NCBI RefSeq assembly: GCF_905372525.1
Contig: NZ_CAJPPN010000058.1
Span: forward strand, 1 to 12,659
Source: an uncultured Porphyromonas sp.
GTDB taxonomy: Bacteria > Bacteroidota > Bacteroidia > Bacteroidales > Porphyromonadaceae
Direction: 5' to 3'
Length of the DNA stretch: 12,659 nucleotides
Shown: one piece after another, positions 6,931 through 12,659 of the stretch
How the letters are laid out: every line of letters starts with the position of its first letter
How positions within the stretch are numbered: position 1 is the stretch's first letter
Made by a program: the position numbers and the translations under genes
Notes under the pieces: model-generated
What the model was told of the DNA's origin: nothing
Databases searched by the model: none
The model's input: only the letters and a program-made list of their open reading frames with translations

Positions 6931-8346
6931 ATGTCCACACGACAGCCCCTGCATCCTGCCTTCTGTCAGATGATCCGCTCGCTCCTGCCGGAGGAGGCGG
7001 ATCGTCTACTTGACACGCTTGATACTCCTCCCTCGGTCTCTGTGCGCCTTAGTCGTACTAAGCCCTGTCGGGAGAGCCTACCCTTCGTCCTAGAGGATGC
7101 TGTGCCTTGGTCGGGGGGCCTGGGCTTCTATCTATCGGAGCGTCCCTCTTTCACGGCTGATCCTCTCTGGCATGCTGGGGGCTACTACGTGCAGGAAGCC
7201 TCGTCGATGCTCCTGAGCTGTATCGCCCCACTCCTAGGTGGCGAACCGATCGATGCCCTCGATCTCTGCGCTGCGCCAGGGGGGAAGAGTACGCTCCTAC
7301 TGGATCTGCTCCCTCGGGGAAGTGCACTCGTGAGCAATGAGATCATGCGGGCTCGGGCACAGATACTCACGGAGAATATCCAGAAGTGGGGGAGTGCCTC
7401 TTCGATTGTGACCTCTGCAGAGCCTCAGATGCTTGGGCAGCTACGGGAGGCCTTTGACCTAATCCTCGTCGATGCTCCTTGCTCGGGCGAAGGGATGTTT
7501 CGCAAGGATGAGGAGGCTCGTCAGCAGTGGTCTCCCGACCTCGTCCAGCAGTGTGCCGAGCGTCAGCGGGGTATCCTAGAGGATATCTGGCCTGCCCTTC
7601 GTCCTGGCGGGCTCATGGTCTATAGTACCTGTACCTATAGTGAGCAGGAAGACGAGAGCCAGCTACGCTACCTCGTCGAGGAGCTAGGCGCCATGCCTCT
7701 TCCTCTACCCGAGCTCCCCTCCATCGTCACCCCTTCCCCTCTCTGCTCCTATCCGTGCTATCGGATGATGCCCCACCGTCTACGTGGCGAAGGGCTCTTC
7801 CTCGCACTTGTTCGTAAGCCCTCACAGGGCGAAGGACATGCCACTCCTCGTCCAGCAGCAAAGGGCAAGGGTAAGCCAACGACTACCAAGATACCCGAAG
7901 CTGTCAAGGCTTGGCTTCGTCCCGAGGCATTGCCCTCGCTCCACTGGCAGTCTCCCACAGAGGGGCTCTTCGTTGCCCTGCCTCAGCGGGTCGCTGCTCT
8001 GACCGATGCTCTACGTGCCCTGCGTGTGCCCATCCTCTCCTCGGGGGTGCAGGTCGCTGAGGCTAAGGGTCGGGACTTCCTTCCCTTGCCTGCCCTCGCT
8101 CTAAGTGAGTTGCTTGATCCCGAGGCTTTCCCAGCCGTAGAGCTAACCCATCCCGAGGCGATCCGTTACCTCGCTCGTGAGGCGATCACCTTACCTGAGG
8201 GGACACCGAGGGGCTTTGTCCTCGTTCGCTATCGGGGCTTAGCCCTAGGCTTCGTCAAGCACCTAGGCAATAGATCCAACAACCTCTATCCCCAGCCCTG
8301 GCGCATACGCCATCCCGAGCAGATCCTCGCTCCGAATGGACAGTAG
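6931..8346 (+). CDS. RsmF-like rRNA cytosine-C5 methyltransferase
   Basis: This 471-residue protein is a NOL1/NOP2/Sun-family m5C RNA methyltransferase. The SAM-binding motif is DLCAAPGGKS (111-120). The motif IV cysteine is in DAPCSGEGMFRKDEEA (181-196, Cys184) and the catalytic motif VI cysteine is in YSTCTYSEQED (231-241, Cys234). The segment before residue 60 is the usual N-terminal RNA-binding region (PPSVSVRLSRTK). After a basic linker near 310-320 (AAKGKGKPTTTK) the C-terminal part (about 350-471) ends in a PUA-like domain: GFVLVRYRGLALGFVKHLGNRSNNLYPQPWRIR. This layout matches RsmF/YebU and its Gram-positive and Bacteroidota relatives, which act on 16S rRNA. It lies 26 bp after the RsmI-like gene, in the same operon. 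Family is sure; the exact modified base is not. Confidence 0.92.
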   Translation: MSTRQPLHPAFCQMIRSLLPEEADRLLDTLDTPPSVSVRLSRTKPCRESLPFVLEDAVPWSGGLGFYLSERPSFTADPLWHAGGYYVQEASSMLLSCIAPLLGGEPIDALDLCAAPGGKSTLLLDLLPRGSALVSNEIMRARAQILTENIQKWGSASSIVTSAEPQMLGQLREAFDLILVDAPCSGEGMFRKDEEARQQWSPDLVQQCAERQRGILEDIWPALRPGGLMVYSTCTYSEQEDESQLRYLVEELGAMPLPLPELPSIVTPSPLCSYPCYRMMPHRLRGEGLFLALVRKPSQGEGHATPRPAAKGKGKPTTTKIPEAVKAWLRPEALPSLHWQSPTEGLFVALPQRVAALTDALRALRVPILSSGVQVAEAKGRDFLPLPALALSELLDPEAFPAVELTHPEAIRYLAREAITLPEGTPRGFVLVRYRGLALGFVKHLGNRSNNLYPQPWRIRHPEQILAPNGQ

Positions 8347-8395
8347 TTCTCTTGAGTTCCTTCGCCCCTCAGTTGGATAAGACTTAGTAGACACG

Positions 8396-9145
8396 ATGTT
8401 TCATCTCAAGGCATTCTCTATCCAGCATGACCAGGCCGCACAGAGGGTCGGGACGGATGCCCTAGTCCTAGGGGCGTGGCCCTTCCGCTATACACAGAGA
8501 CCGCTAAGGCGAGTGCTGGATGTCGGGACGGGAACGGGTATTCTAGCCCTACTGCAGGCTCAGCGACACCCCGAGGCACTTATCGAGGCTTGGGAACTGG
8601 AGGAGTCTGCAGCTCGGGAGGCTCAGGCCAACTTTCTCTCCTCACCCTTCGCCACTCGTCTCACGCTACGCCAAGCCTCCTTCCTCGATCGTGCTCGAGA
8701 GCTGGCGGGTAGCTCCACCTTTGCACCCTTTGATCTAATCATCTCCAATCCTCCCTTTTACCCCGAGGAGGTGGTCTCCACTGATCGGGCACGTCGTCTA
8801 GCTCGTCACTCCGAGGCCGAAGGGCTATCCCCCGAGACACTCCTAGCCTACGCCCCGAGCCTCTTGACCCCTCATGGGGCACTAGCGCTCGTTACCCCAG
8901 CCTCTTCCCTCCCCAGCCTAAGGCAGTGTGCTGTCGAGTCGCTCCTTCGCCTAGCGGAGCTGGTGTATGTCTATTCGGTGCCGGGGCGACTCGTGCGGGT
9001 GCTGACCCTATGGTGTCGGCTAAGGGTAGGGGTGGACTATGTCCCTACTCACACAGAGCATCTAACGCTCCTCGGGAAGGACGGGGCTTCAACTCCTGCC
9101 TATCGAGCTCTGATGCAGCCCTACCTCCTCCCAGAGTACCTCTAG
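8396..9145 (+). CDS. trmN6: tRNA1(Val) adenine-37 N6-methyltransferase
   Basis: This 249-residue protein fits the TrmN6/YfiC family, which methylates N6 of A37 in tRNA1(Val) using SAM. It opens with the family start FHLKAFSIQHDQAAQRVGTD (2-21; family form: F..F.v....aaMKVGTDa.llGAW, here LVLGAW at 24-29). It carries the SAM motif LDVGTGTGILAL (41-52) and the catalytic NPPF (118-121) in LIISNPPFYPEE. Later segments (LVTPASSL, LVYVYSVPGRLVRVLTLW) fit the end of the fold. It is the last gene of the methyltransferase run, 49 bp after the RsmF-like gene, and ends 57 bp before a strong hairpin. Confidence 0.93.
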   Translation: MFHLKAFSIQHDQAAQRVGTDALVLGAWPFRYTQRPLRRVLDVGTGTGILALLQAQRHPEALIEAWELEESAAREAQANFLSSPFATRLTLRQASFLDRARELAGSSTFAPFDLIISNPPFYPEEVVSTDRARRLARHSEAEGLSPETLLAYAPSLLTPHGALALVTPASSLPSLRQCAVESLLRLAELVYVYSVPGRLVRVLTLWCRLRVGVDYVPTHTEHLTLLGKDGASTPAYRALMQPYLLPEYL

Positions 9146-9202
9146 CGACTTCCCCATCCTCATATACCCTAAACCCTTTATCCTAGGAGCGGATAAGCGG
9201 GC

Positions 9203-9255
9203 AAATAAATAGCCAAGAGCGAAGAAGTAAATCCCTCGCTCTTGGCTATTTATTT
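9203..9255. terminator. bidirectional terminator between convergent genes
   Basis: A perfect 20-bp inverted repeat (9203-9222 with 9236-9255) has a 13-nt loop. The GC-rich inner part (GCCAAGAGCGA) is flanked by AAATAAATA on one side and TATTTATTT on the other, so each strand's transcript ends the stem in a U-rich run. It sits between trmN6 (+) and the DUF262-HNH gene (-), which converge here, and can stop transcription from both sides. Confidence 0.88.
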
Positions 9256-9313
9256 AGGGGGCTACTCCTGCCCCAAGTGCAGGGGGGTAGGCGAGTGTGC
9301 CCGTTATCGTTGC

Positions 9314-10447
9314 CTACTTACTGCTCTTACGGCGGTTGCAGGCTTGGCAGAGCATCTGTAGGTTCGCTAGCTCGGTCTTGCCTCCCTTGCTCCAAGGGGT
9401 GATGTGGTCGCCCTCCATCTCCTCGTAGTCGAACTTCTTCCCGCAGTGGGGGCATACCCCGCCCTGCTGCTCGTAGATGGTGCGCTTCTGGCTGTCGCCG
9501 AAGGCTCGGATGCCGAGCACACTCGGGTCGTCGTTCCCGATCGCCTTCTCTAGGACGTACTTATAGATACCGCTCTTCTTGGTCACATCTTCGTCTGCCA
9601 TCAGGGTGGCGATCTCCTGCTCGAGAGCTATGGGGGTGTAGGAGTTCTTGTGGTATCTGTTGTAGTAAATCCCCCAGGGAAGGCCTTTCATCTCCTTCCG
9701 ATAAGTAGGGAAAAGCGTCTCTACCCATTCGATGACCCGCTGGAAGTAGTCCCAGAGGTCTTGTGCATTGGGCTTGTGCTGGTGCTTCATCATGCACTCC
9801 TCTATGTCCAGCTTTGGCATTGCTTGGTCTCCATACCAGTAGATCACGCTCTCTAGGTAGTCCTGGCGGATAGCTGTCCCCTTGAGGTACTTGCTCCCGA
9901 GCCCGTAAGCGGCACAGCCCGTCTTGCTGAAGTAGCGCTTGGCATCTGATACCCAGGATCCTTTATAGACCGCATTGCGTAGCTCTTGATTGGTAAGCTC
10001 CTCGCCTGCGATATTGATGGTCTTGAACCACTCGAGCTTCTCGCTCTCTGTCCCATCGCATATATAGACGGTGAGCTCATAGTCGAGGAGCTTGGCCTGT
10101 AGGTTTGAGGGGAGTGATCCGAACTGCAGTGGACGTGAAAAGCCAAAGAGCTCCTTGCAGGAAAAGTCATTGTTGAGGAAGGTGCAGATGGATAGCGTCC
10201 TCTGCTGTCCATCGATGAGCTCATAGTGCCCATCTCCTTGGTCTGCCCAGTACATGACGTTCAGTGGATAGCCCTTGCTTACCGTGTCGATGACGGCCTG
10301 TTGCTGTTCGGGCTTGTAGACGAACTCACGCTGGTAGGCGGGACGTACATCCAGCTTGCCTCCATAGGCGACGACACCGTCGAGCCCATTGTCCTGATAC
10401 CCATTGAATAGGTCTCGGACTTTAATGTGTACGAGTTGAATGGTCAT
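9314..10447 (-). CDS. DUF262 domain-HNH endonuclease fusion
   Basis: This 377-residue protein combines an N-terminal DUF262 domain with a C-terminal HNH nuclease. DUF262 marks are YQREFVYKPEQQQAVIDT (38-55), the ParB/sulfiredoxin-like nucleotide-binding motif IDGQQRTLSI (78-87), and NIAGEELTNQELRNAVYKG (145-163). The HNH domain has CPHC (332-335), GDH (346-348, His348 catalytic), a conserved N (about 362) and CQAC-N (367-371), so both zinc-knuckle pairs and the catalytic histidine are intact. DUF262 nucleases such as GmrSD and SspE cut phage DNA according to its modification state, with nucleotide hydrolysis in the DUF262 part. Here the gene follows an adenine methyltransferase by 11 bp on the same strand, so it may be the cutting partner of that enzyme. 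That link is inference. Confidence 0.9.
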   Translation of the reverse strand: MTIQLVHIKVRDLFNGYQDNGLDGVVAYGGKLDVRPAYQREFVYKPEQQQAVIDTVSKGYPLNVMYWADQGDGHYELIDGQQRTLSICTFLNNDFSCKELFGFSRPLQFGSLPSNLQAKLLDYELTVYICDGTESEKLEWFKTINIAGEELTNQELRNAVYKGSWVSDAKRYFSKTGCAAYGLGSKYLKGTAIRQDYLESVIYWYGDQAMPKLDIEECMMKHQHKPNAQDLWDYFQRVIEWVETLFPTYRKEMKGLPWGIYYNRYHKNSYTPIALEQEIATLMADEDVTKKSGIYKYVLEKAIGNDDPSVLGIRAFGDSQKRTIYEQQGGVCPHCGKKFDYEEMEGDHITPWSKGGKTELANLQMLCQACNRRKSSK

Positions 10448-10458
10448 AGGTATGATGA

Positions 10459-11445
10459 TTATTTGCGTTTACGGATGAGAATGCGGGCATATACGATTCG
10501 TCCCTTTACACTTCCATCTTTATCTTTTATCAGTCCATGTGGCTTCTTGGGTGCTTGGTCTTTGATAATGAAGTCGTTTGCATCAAGAATCTCGAACTGG
10601 TCAGGGTTATGCTTATCGAGGTAAGTAATAGGTACGCCCATTACCCCATCGTAGTCACAGGGAATATCTGTGGTCTTATCCACGTTGATGGCATCATAGT
10701 TGTCGTAGTGGGGATACTCCTCAGGGCTATACTTCTTGTAGAGGGTGAGCTCCTCGTGTCGCTTCTGTATATCTAGGTTCGTATACCATGTTACCCCCGA
10801 AACTCGAATCATCCCCTCTTTGTGTGAAGATGCGCTAGCATAGTCCTCATATGCATGGTTGATGAAGAAACCTGCGTTACCCCGAAAACCATAGCCTAAC
10901 CATATCTTATTTTGAAGAATAAGGGGGAATACCTCCTTGTAGGTAATACCGTTTTGGTGTCCTATAATGATGAACTTCTTATCATATTTGATTAGCAGAG
11001 CAACATATTCTCGGAAGAGAGAAAAAGGGGGATTGGTGACCACGATATCTGCCTCCTCAAGGAAGGTTATGCACTCTTCACTGCGGAAGTCACCATCTCC
11101 CTGTAAAGGGCATACGAGCCCAGCTGTGGTAGGGTCGGGAGGTGTCCCGATGTCCTCTCCCTTATACACGAGGTAGACGGCCTGCTCAGAGGTGCTCTCA
11201 GAGAAGAGGCTAGGATCTTGATTCTTGTAGCAGGTGGTGATGAGCTTCTTGAGACCCAGATCGTGGAAGTTCAGGACGAAGTAATAGAAGAAATTACTCA
11301 TCCGAGGATCGTCGCAGTTGCAGAGGACTGTCTTACCCTTGAAGTGCTCCCGATAGTGCTTGAGCTCAGCCTCTATGTCTACAAGCTGCGTATAGAACTC
11401 ATCTTTCTTGGCTTTCTTAGCCCCAGTGAGTTGCTTGTTTGCCAT
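10459..11445 (-). CDS. EcoRI-family adenine-specific DNA methyltransferase
   Basis: This 328-residue protein matches the EcoRI methylase family (PF13651), which makes N6-methyladenine in DNA. Visible marks are the N-terminal AKKAKKDEFYTQ (9-20), the SAM-binding region near 38-52 (KTVLCNCDDPRMSNF), and the catalytic motif IV TNPPFSLFREYV (137-148). IIIGHQNGITYKEVFP (159-174) follows, as in the family. Length fits (M.EcoRI is about 326). The gene is visibly AT-richer than the core genes around it, suggesting transfer. No classical EcoRI-type endonuclease lies nearby; the DUF262-HNH gene follows 11 bp downstream instead. The start ATG is preceded at once by a 12-nt stretch complementary to the apex of a long upstream hairpin. 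Confidence 0.9.
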   Translation of the reverse strand: MANKQLTGAKKAKKDEFYTQLVDIEAELKHYREHFKGKTVLCNCDDPRMSNFFYYFVLNFHDLGLKKLITTCYKNQDPSLFSESTSEQAVYLVYKGEDIGTPPDPTTAGLVCPLQGDGDFRSEECITFLEEADIVVTNPPFSLFREYVALLIKYDKKFIIIGHQNGITYKEVFPLILQNKIWLGYGFRGNAGFFINHAYEDYASASSHKEGMIRVSGVTWYTNLDIQKRHEELTLYKKYSPEEYPHYDNYDAINVDKTTDIPCDYDGVMGVPITYLDKHNPDQFEILDANDFIIKDQAPKKPHGLIKDKDGSVKGRIVYARILIRKRK

Positions 11446-11447
11446 AA

Positions 11448-11459
11448 GCGCATAGCGTG
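11448..11459. repeat. 12-bp inverted repeat, start-proximal copy
   Basis: GCGCATAGCGTG lies 2 bp upstream of the methyltransferase ATG (on the - strand) and is the exact reverse complement of 11587-11598, which forms the apex of the upstream hairpin. In the - strand transcript the two could pair and mask the translation start region. Confidence 0.7.
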
Positions 11460-11536
11460 ATTAGGCGCTGGCTATCTCTCGGTGCAGGTAGATCAAAGAC
11501 CTAGGTACAAAAAGAAGCGCAGGCGCACTCCTCTCT

Positions 11537-11656
11537 GCACCTTCAGGTCCTCGAAACTACCTGCAATACAAGAGATAAGTCACGCCCACGCTATGCGCAG
11601 GCGTTCACGACTTATTCGAGTATTGCGTCTATAGAATTTTCGAGGTTCGAAGGTGC
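11537..11656. repeat. 120-nt imperfect palindrome
   Basis: Six nested inverted-repeat blocks pair in order: 11537-11544/11649-11656 (GCACCTTC), 11549-11556/11638-11645 (CCTCGAAA), 11563-11569/11620-11626 (GCAATAC), 11575-11581/11609-11615 (ATAAGTC), 11582-11586/11600-11604 (ACGCC) and 11589-11591/11595-11597 (CGC), with a TAT tip. That gives 38 base pairs separated by small internal loops. It could be a structured RNA leader for the methyltransferase operon, a small MITE-like element, or a recombination site. I cannot tell which. Confidence 0.75.
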
Positions 11657-11804
11657 TTACCGAATAAATAGCAAACGCTATGTTAGTACTGAAGATGGAG
11701 CACACGTGCAGACGCTACTGCCTCGCTCCGAGGACAAAGGTATAGATAATAGCCGTTGCCTCCTAATTATTCCCTGCCGTCGGGCTCGTCCTTGGGGGGA
11801 CGGG

Positions 11805-12275
11805 TTAATGCCTTCGCCTCCTGCGGTCGGTGATGCGGGTGAGGCTGGTGTAGACCTCTTCGTAGCGGTCGAAGGCAAGGGGAAGGTCGGTATAGCCCCG
11901 CTCGTCGAAGAGTCCACGGATGTACTCCTGCTCCTCGGGTGTGAGGGCACGCCTTAGCTGGCGGACGTGGTAGTAGACCCCTCGGCCGAGGTAGCTCTGG
12001 AGTACCTGCCTTATCCAGCGGGCATCGGGAGCTCGAAGTTCATCGTAGAGGCGGGATATACCCCAAGCCAAGCGCTGGCGACGCCCCTCCTCGTAGAGCG
12101 AACAAGAGCCCTGACGGCGTATCGCTCCGAGATTGGCTGTAGTGTAGTGCGCCCGTTCGTTCTCTTGGGCTCGCTCGTAGGCATGGTGGCGGGCACACTG
12201 TGCTCTGAGGGTGCAGTCTCCGCCTGCGCAATGGATGTAGCCGAGGTCTAGCCTCTGGTATTCTTCTGTGGTCAT
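11805..12275 (-). CDS. DUF6078-like protein
   Basis: This 156-residue protein resembles DUF6078 proteins found in Bacteroidota, of unknown function. It opens with YIHCAGGDCTLRAQCARH (13-30), giving Cys16, Cys21 and Cys27, and a fourth cysteine follows at 58 (GSCSLY), a plausible metal site. The second half has IRQVLQSYLGRGVYYHVRQ (88-106), LTPEEQEYIRGLF (111-123) and FDRYEE (135-140), and it ends in a run of arginines. I chose ATG 12275 (MTTEEYQ); an upstream ATG at 12338 would add 21 hydrophobic residues (VFILFTIILFTI) that look like translated AT-rich leader DNA. A TACCTTTG -7 box lies upstream on this strand at 12349-12356, just beside a phased palindrome array. Confidence 0.78.
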   Translation of the reverse strand: MTTEEYQRLDLGYIHCAGGDCTLRAQCARHHAYERAQENERAHYTTANLGAIRRQGSCSLYEEGRRQRLAWGISRLYDELRAPDARWIRQVLQSYLGRGVYYHVRQLRRALTPEEQEYIRGLFDERGYTDLPLAFDRYEEVYTSLTRITDRRRRRH

Positions 12276-12348
12276 GATAGTGAAGAGTATAATGGTGAAT
12301 AATATAAATACAGGGTGTGGGATACCCTCGGGGGGCACTCCACGTCCT

Positions 12349-12356
12349 CAAAGGTA
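12349..12356 (-). promoter_or_regulatory. -7 box TACCTTTG for the DUF6078 gene
   Basis: On the - strand this reads TACCTTTG, a perfect TAnnTTTG match, and would start transcription about 65-70 nt before the ATG at 12275. The expected -33 TTTG (near 12376-12381) is absent. The palindrome array begins just beyond that position, which suggests an activator-dependent promoter. Confidence 0.55.
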
Positions 12357-12386
12357 CAGCTTTTGAGCTCTCAGCGTATCCTGTTT

Positions 12387-12450
12387 TGTGTACACGTGTG
12401 TATACAGTTGTGTACCCACGTGTACACTGTTGTATACACGCGTGTACACA
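12387..12450. promoter_or_regulatory. array of six phased GTRYAC palindromes
   Basis: Six GTAC or GTATAC cores, mostly inside GTGTACAC, are centred near 12391, 12402, 12413, 12423, 12434 and 12445, a spacing of 10-11 bp or one DNA turn. The outer 20-mers (12387-12406 and 12431-12450) are inverted copies of each other with one mismatch, and each alternates pyrimidine and purine without a break. This looks like a multi-site operator on one face of the helix, or DNA prone to cruciform or Z-form. It lies just upstream of the DUF6078 -33 region. No T-run follows on either strand, which argues against a terminator. Confidence 0.7.
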
Positions 12451-12517
12451 GAGGCGATCATTACTACTTCGTCTAGGGGCTCTCCTCAGTGTGATAAATG
12501 GGCTTGTTTTATCCTTG

Positions 12518-12551
12518 TCGGAGGGCTTTACTCGGGGCTTTCGGAGGGCTT
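12518..12551. repeat. direct repeat TCGGAGGGCTT
   Basis: The 11-mer TCGGAGGGCTT occurs at 12518-12528 and again at 12541-12551, 23 bp apart start to start (about two helical turns). It may be a pair of protein-binding sites for the rightward promoter about 75-100 bp downstream, or a small local duplication. Confidence 0.4.
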
Positions 12552-12564
12552 CGCCCAGCGTCAC

Positions 12565-12601
12565 CCTCGCACCTCTATAAATAATGTACCCGCGTGCGAG
12601 G
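12565..12601. repeat. 8-bp inverted repeat before the rightward promoter
   Basis: CCTCGCAC (12565-12572) pairs with GTGCGAGG (12594-12601) across a 21-bp AT-rich spacer. It sits 22 bp before the -33 box of the rightward promoter and may be an operator. As a hairpin it has a long loop and no T-run. Confidence 0.4.
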
Positions 12602-12623
12602 ATAGAGGGAATTTGCGTTGTGA

Positions 12624-12656
12624 TTTGGAACTATGGGGAGAAATGCACTACCTTTG
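12624..12656 (+). promoter_or_regulatory. rightward Bacteroidota promoter
   Basis: TTTG (12624-12627) and TACCTTTG (12649-12656) are separated by 21 bp, a full match to the Bacteroidota consensus TTTG-N19-21-TAnnTTTG. Transcription would start at or just past the window edge and serve a + strand gene that is not visible here. Confidence 0.75.
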
Positions 12657-12659
12657 CAG

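Larger units (their letters stand above)
11446..11804. other. 359-bp non-coding stretch upstream of the methyltransferase
   Basis: I see no convincing gene here on either strand. It holds a 120-nt imperfect palindrome (11537-11656), a 12-bp inverted repeat (11448-11459 with 11587-11598), a direct repeat GCGCAGGCG (11517-11525 and 11595-11603), and an extra ACGCTATG copy (11675-11682). A small hairpin lies near 11785-11804, right after the DUF6078 stop, and could be a weak terminator on the - strand. I find no good TAnnTTTG box pointing at the methyltransferase. Confidence 0.6.
12276..12659. other. 384-bp divergent intergenic region
   Basis: I see no convincing gene. From left to right it holds an AT-rich leader for the DUF6078 gene, a leftward -7 box (12349-12356), a 64-bp GTRYAC palindrome array (12387-12450), two TCGGAGGGCTT direct repeats (12518-12528 and 12541-12551), an 8-bp inverted repeat CCTCGCAC/GTGCGAGG (12565-12572 and 12594-12601), and a rightward promoter (12624-12656). 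Confidence 0.7.

Noticed and set aside
11537..11656. Integron attC site
   Set aside because: The structure resembles a folded attC, but I find no RYYYAAC/GTTRRRY core-site pair at its ends and no integrase in the window.
12276..12338. 21-residue hydrophobic extension of the DUF6078 protein
   Set aside because: It is translated from AT-rich leader sequence next to the -7 box, and the family-like sequence begins after MTTEEYQ. A signal-anchor cannot be fully excluded.
12387..12450. CRISPR-like or terminator reading of the palindrome array
   Set aside because: The units are 10-11 bp apart with no unique spacers of CRISPR length, and neither strand has a T-run after the hairpin.
12040..12564. 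174-residue - strand frame across the DUF6078 start and the palindrome array
   Set aside because: It reads through the repeat array in a frame with no family signature and overlaps the real gene.

Overview
The window looks like a chromosome segment of a Bacteroidota bacterium, most likely in or near Porphyromonas. The reasons are a DUF3078 outer-membrane-type protein, a DUF6078-type protein, an Hsp15-like S4 protein, the Bacteroidota versions of the RNA methyltransferases, and promoter -7 boxes of the TAnnTTTG type (TACATTTG, TACCTTTG). The core genes are GC-rich with many CTA and CTC leucine codons. The genus is inferred from gene content and not proven.

Left part (1-4880, + strand): the 3' part of a DUF3078 gene and an Hsp15-like S4 RNA-binding protein. 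A tight three-gene operon follows: a PqqD-like peptide-binding (RRE) protein, a PF14907-type nucleotidyltransferase started at TTG in a 4-base overlap, and a full ABC exporter half-transporter. It ends in a strong hairpin terminator. PqqD + nucleotidyltransferase + ABC exporter recalls the accessory set of lasso-type RiPP clusters, but no precursor, protease or cyclase is visible.

Middle part (4933-9255, + strand): an operon of translation-related methyltransferases. It opens with a membrane protein whose C-terminal domain looks like a catalytically dead Nudix fold. Then come a short RsmI-like tetrapyrrole-methylase-fold enzyme, an RsmF-like rRNA m5C methyltransferase with a PUA-like tail, and a TrmN6-like tRNA adenine methyltransferase. 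A 20-bp perfect hairpin (9203-9255) closes it and can serve both strands.

Right part (9314-12275, - strand): an accessory defence-like pair, an EcoRI-family adenine methyltransferase followed 11 bp later by a DUF262-HNH nuclease. Upstream of the pair is a 359-bp non-coding stretch dominated by a 120-nt imperfect palindrome. Next is a DUF6078 gene. Its promoter region carries a striking 64-bp array of six GTRYAC palindromes spaced 10-11 bp apart, nearly self-complementary as a whole. The window ends at a good Bacteroidota promoter firing rightward into a gene outside the window.

The best candidates for something undescribed are the methyltransferase/DUF262-HNH pair with its structured leader, the helically phased GTRYAC array, and the orphan PqqD/nucleotidyltransferase/ABC operon.
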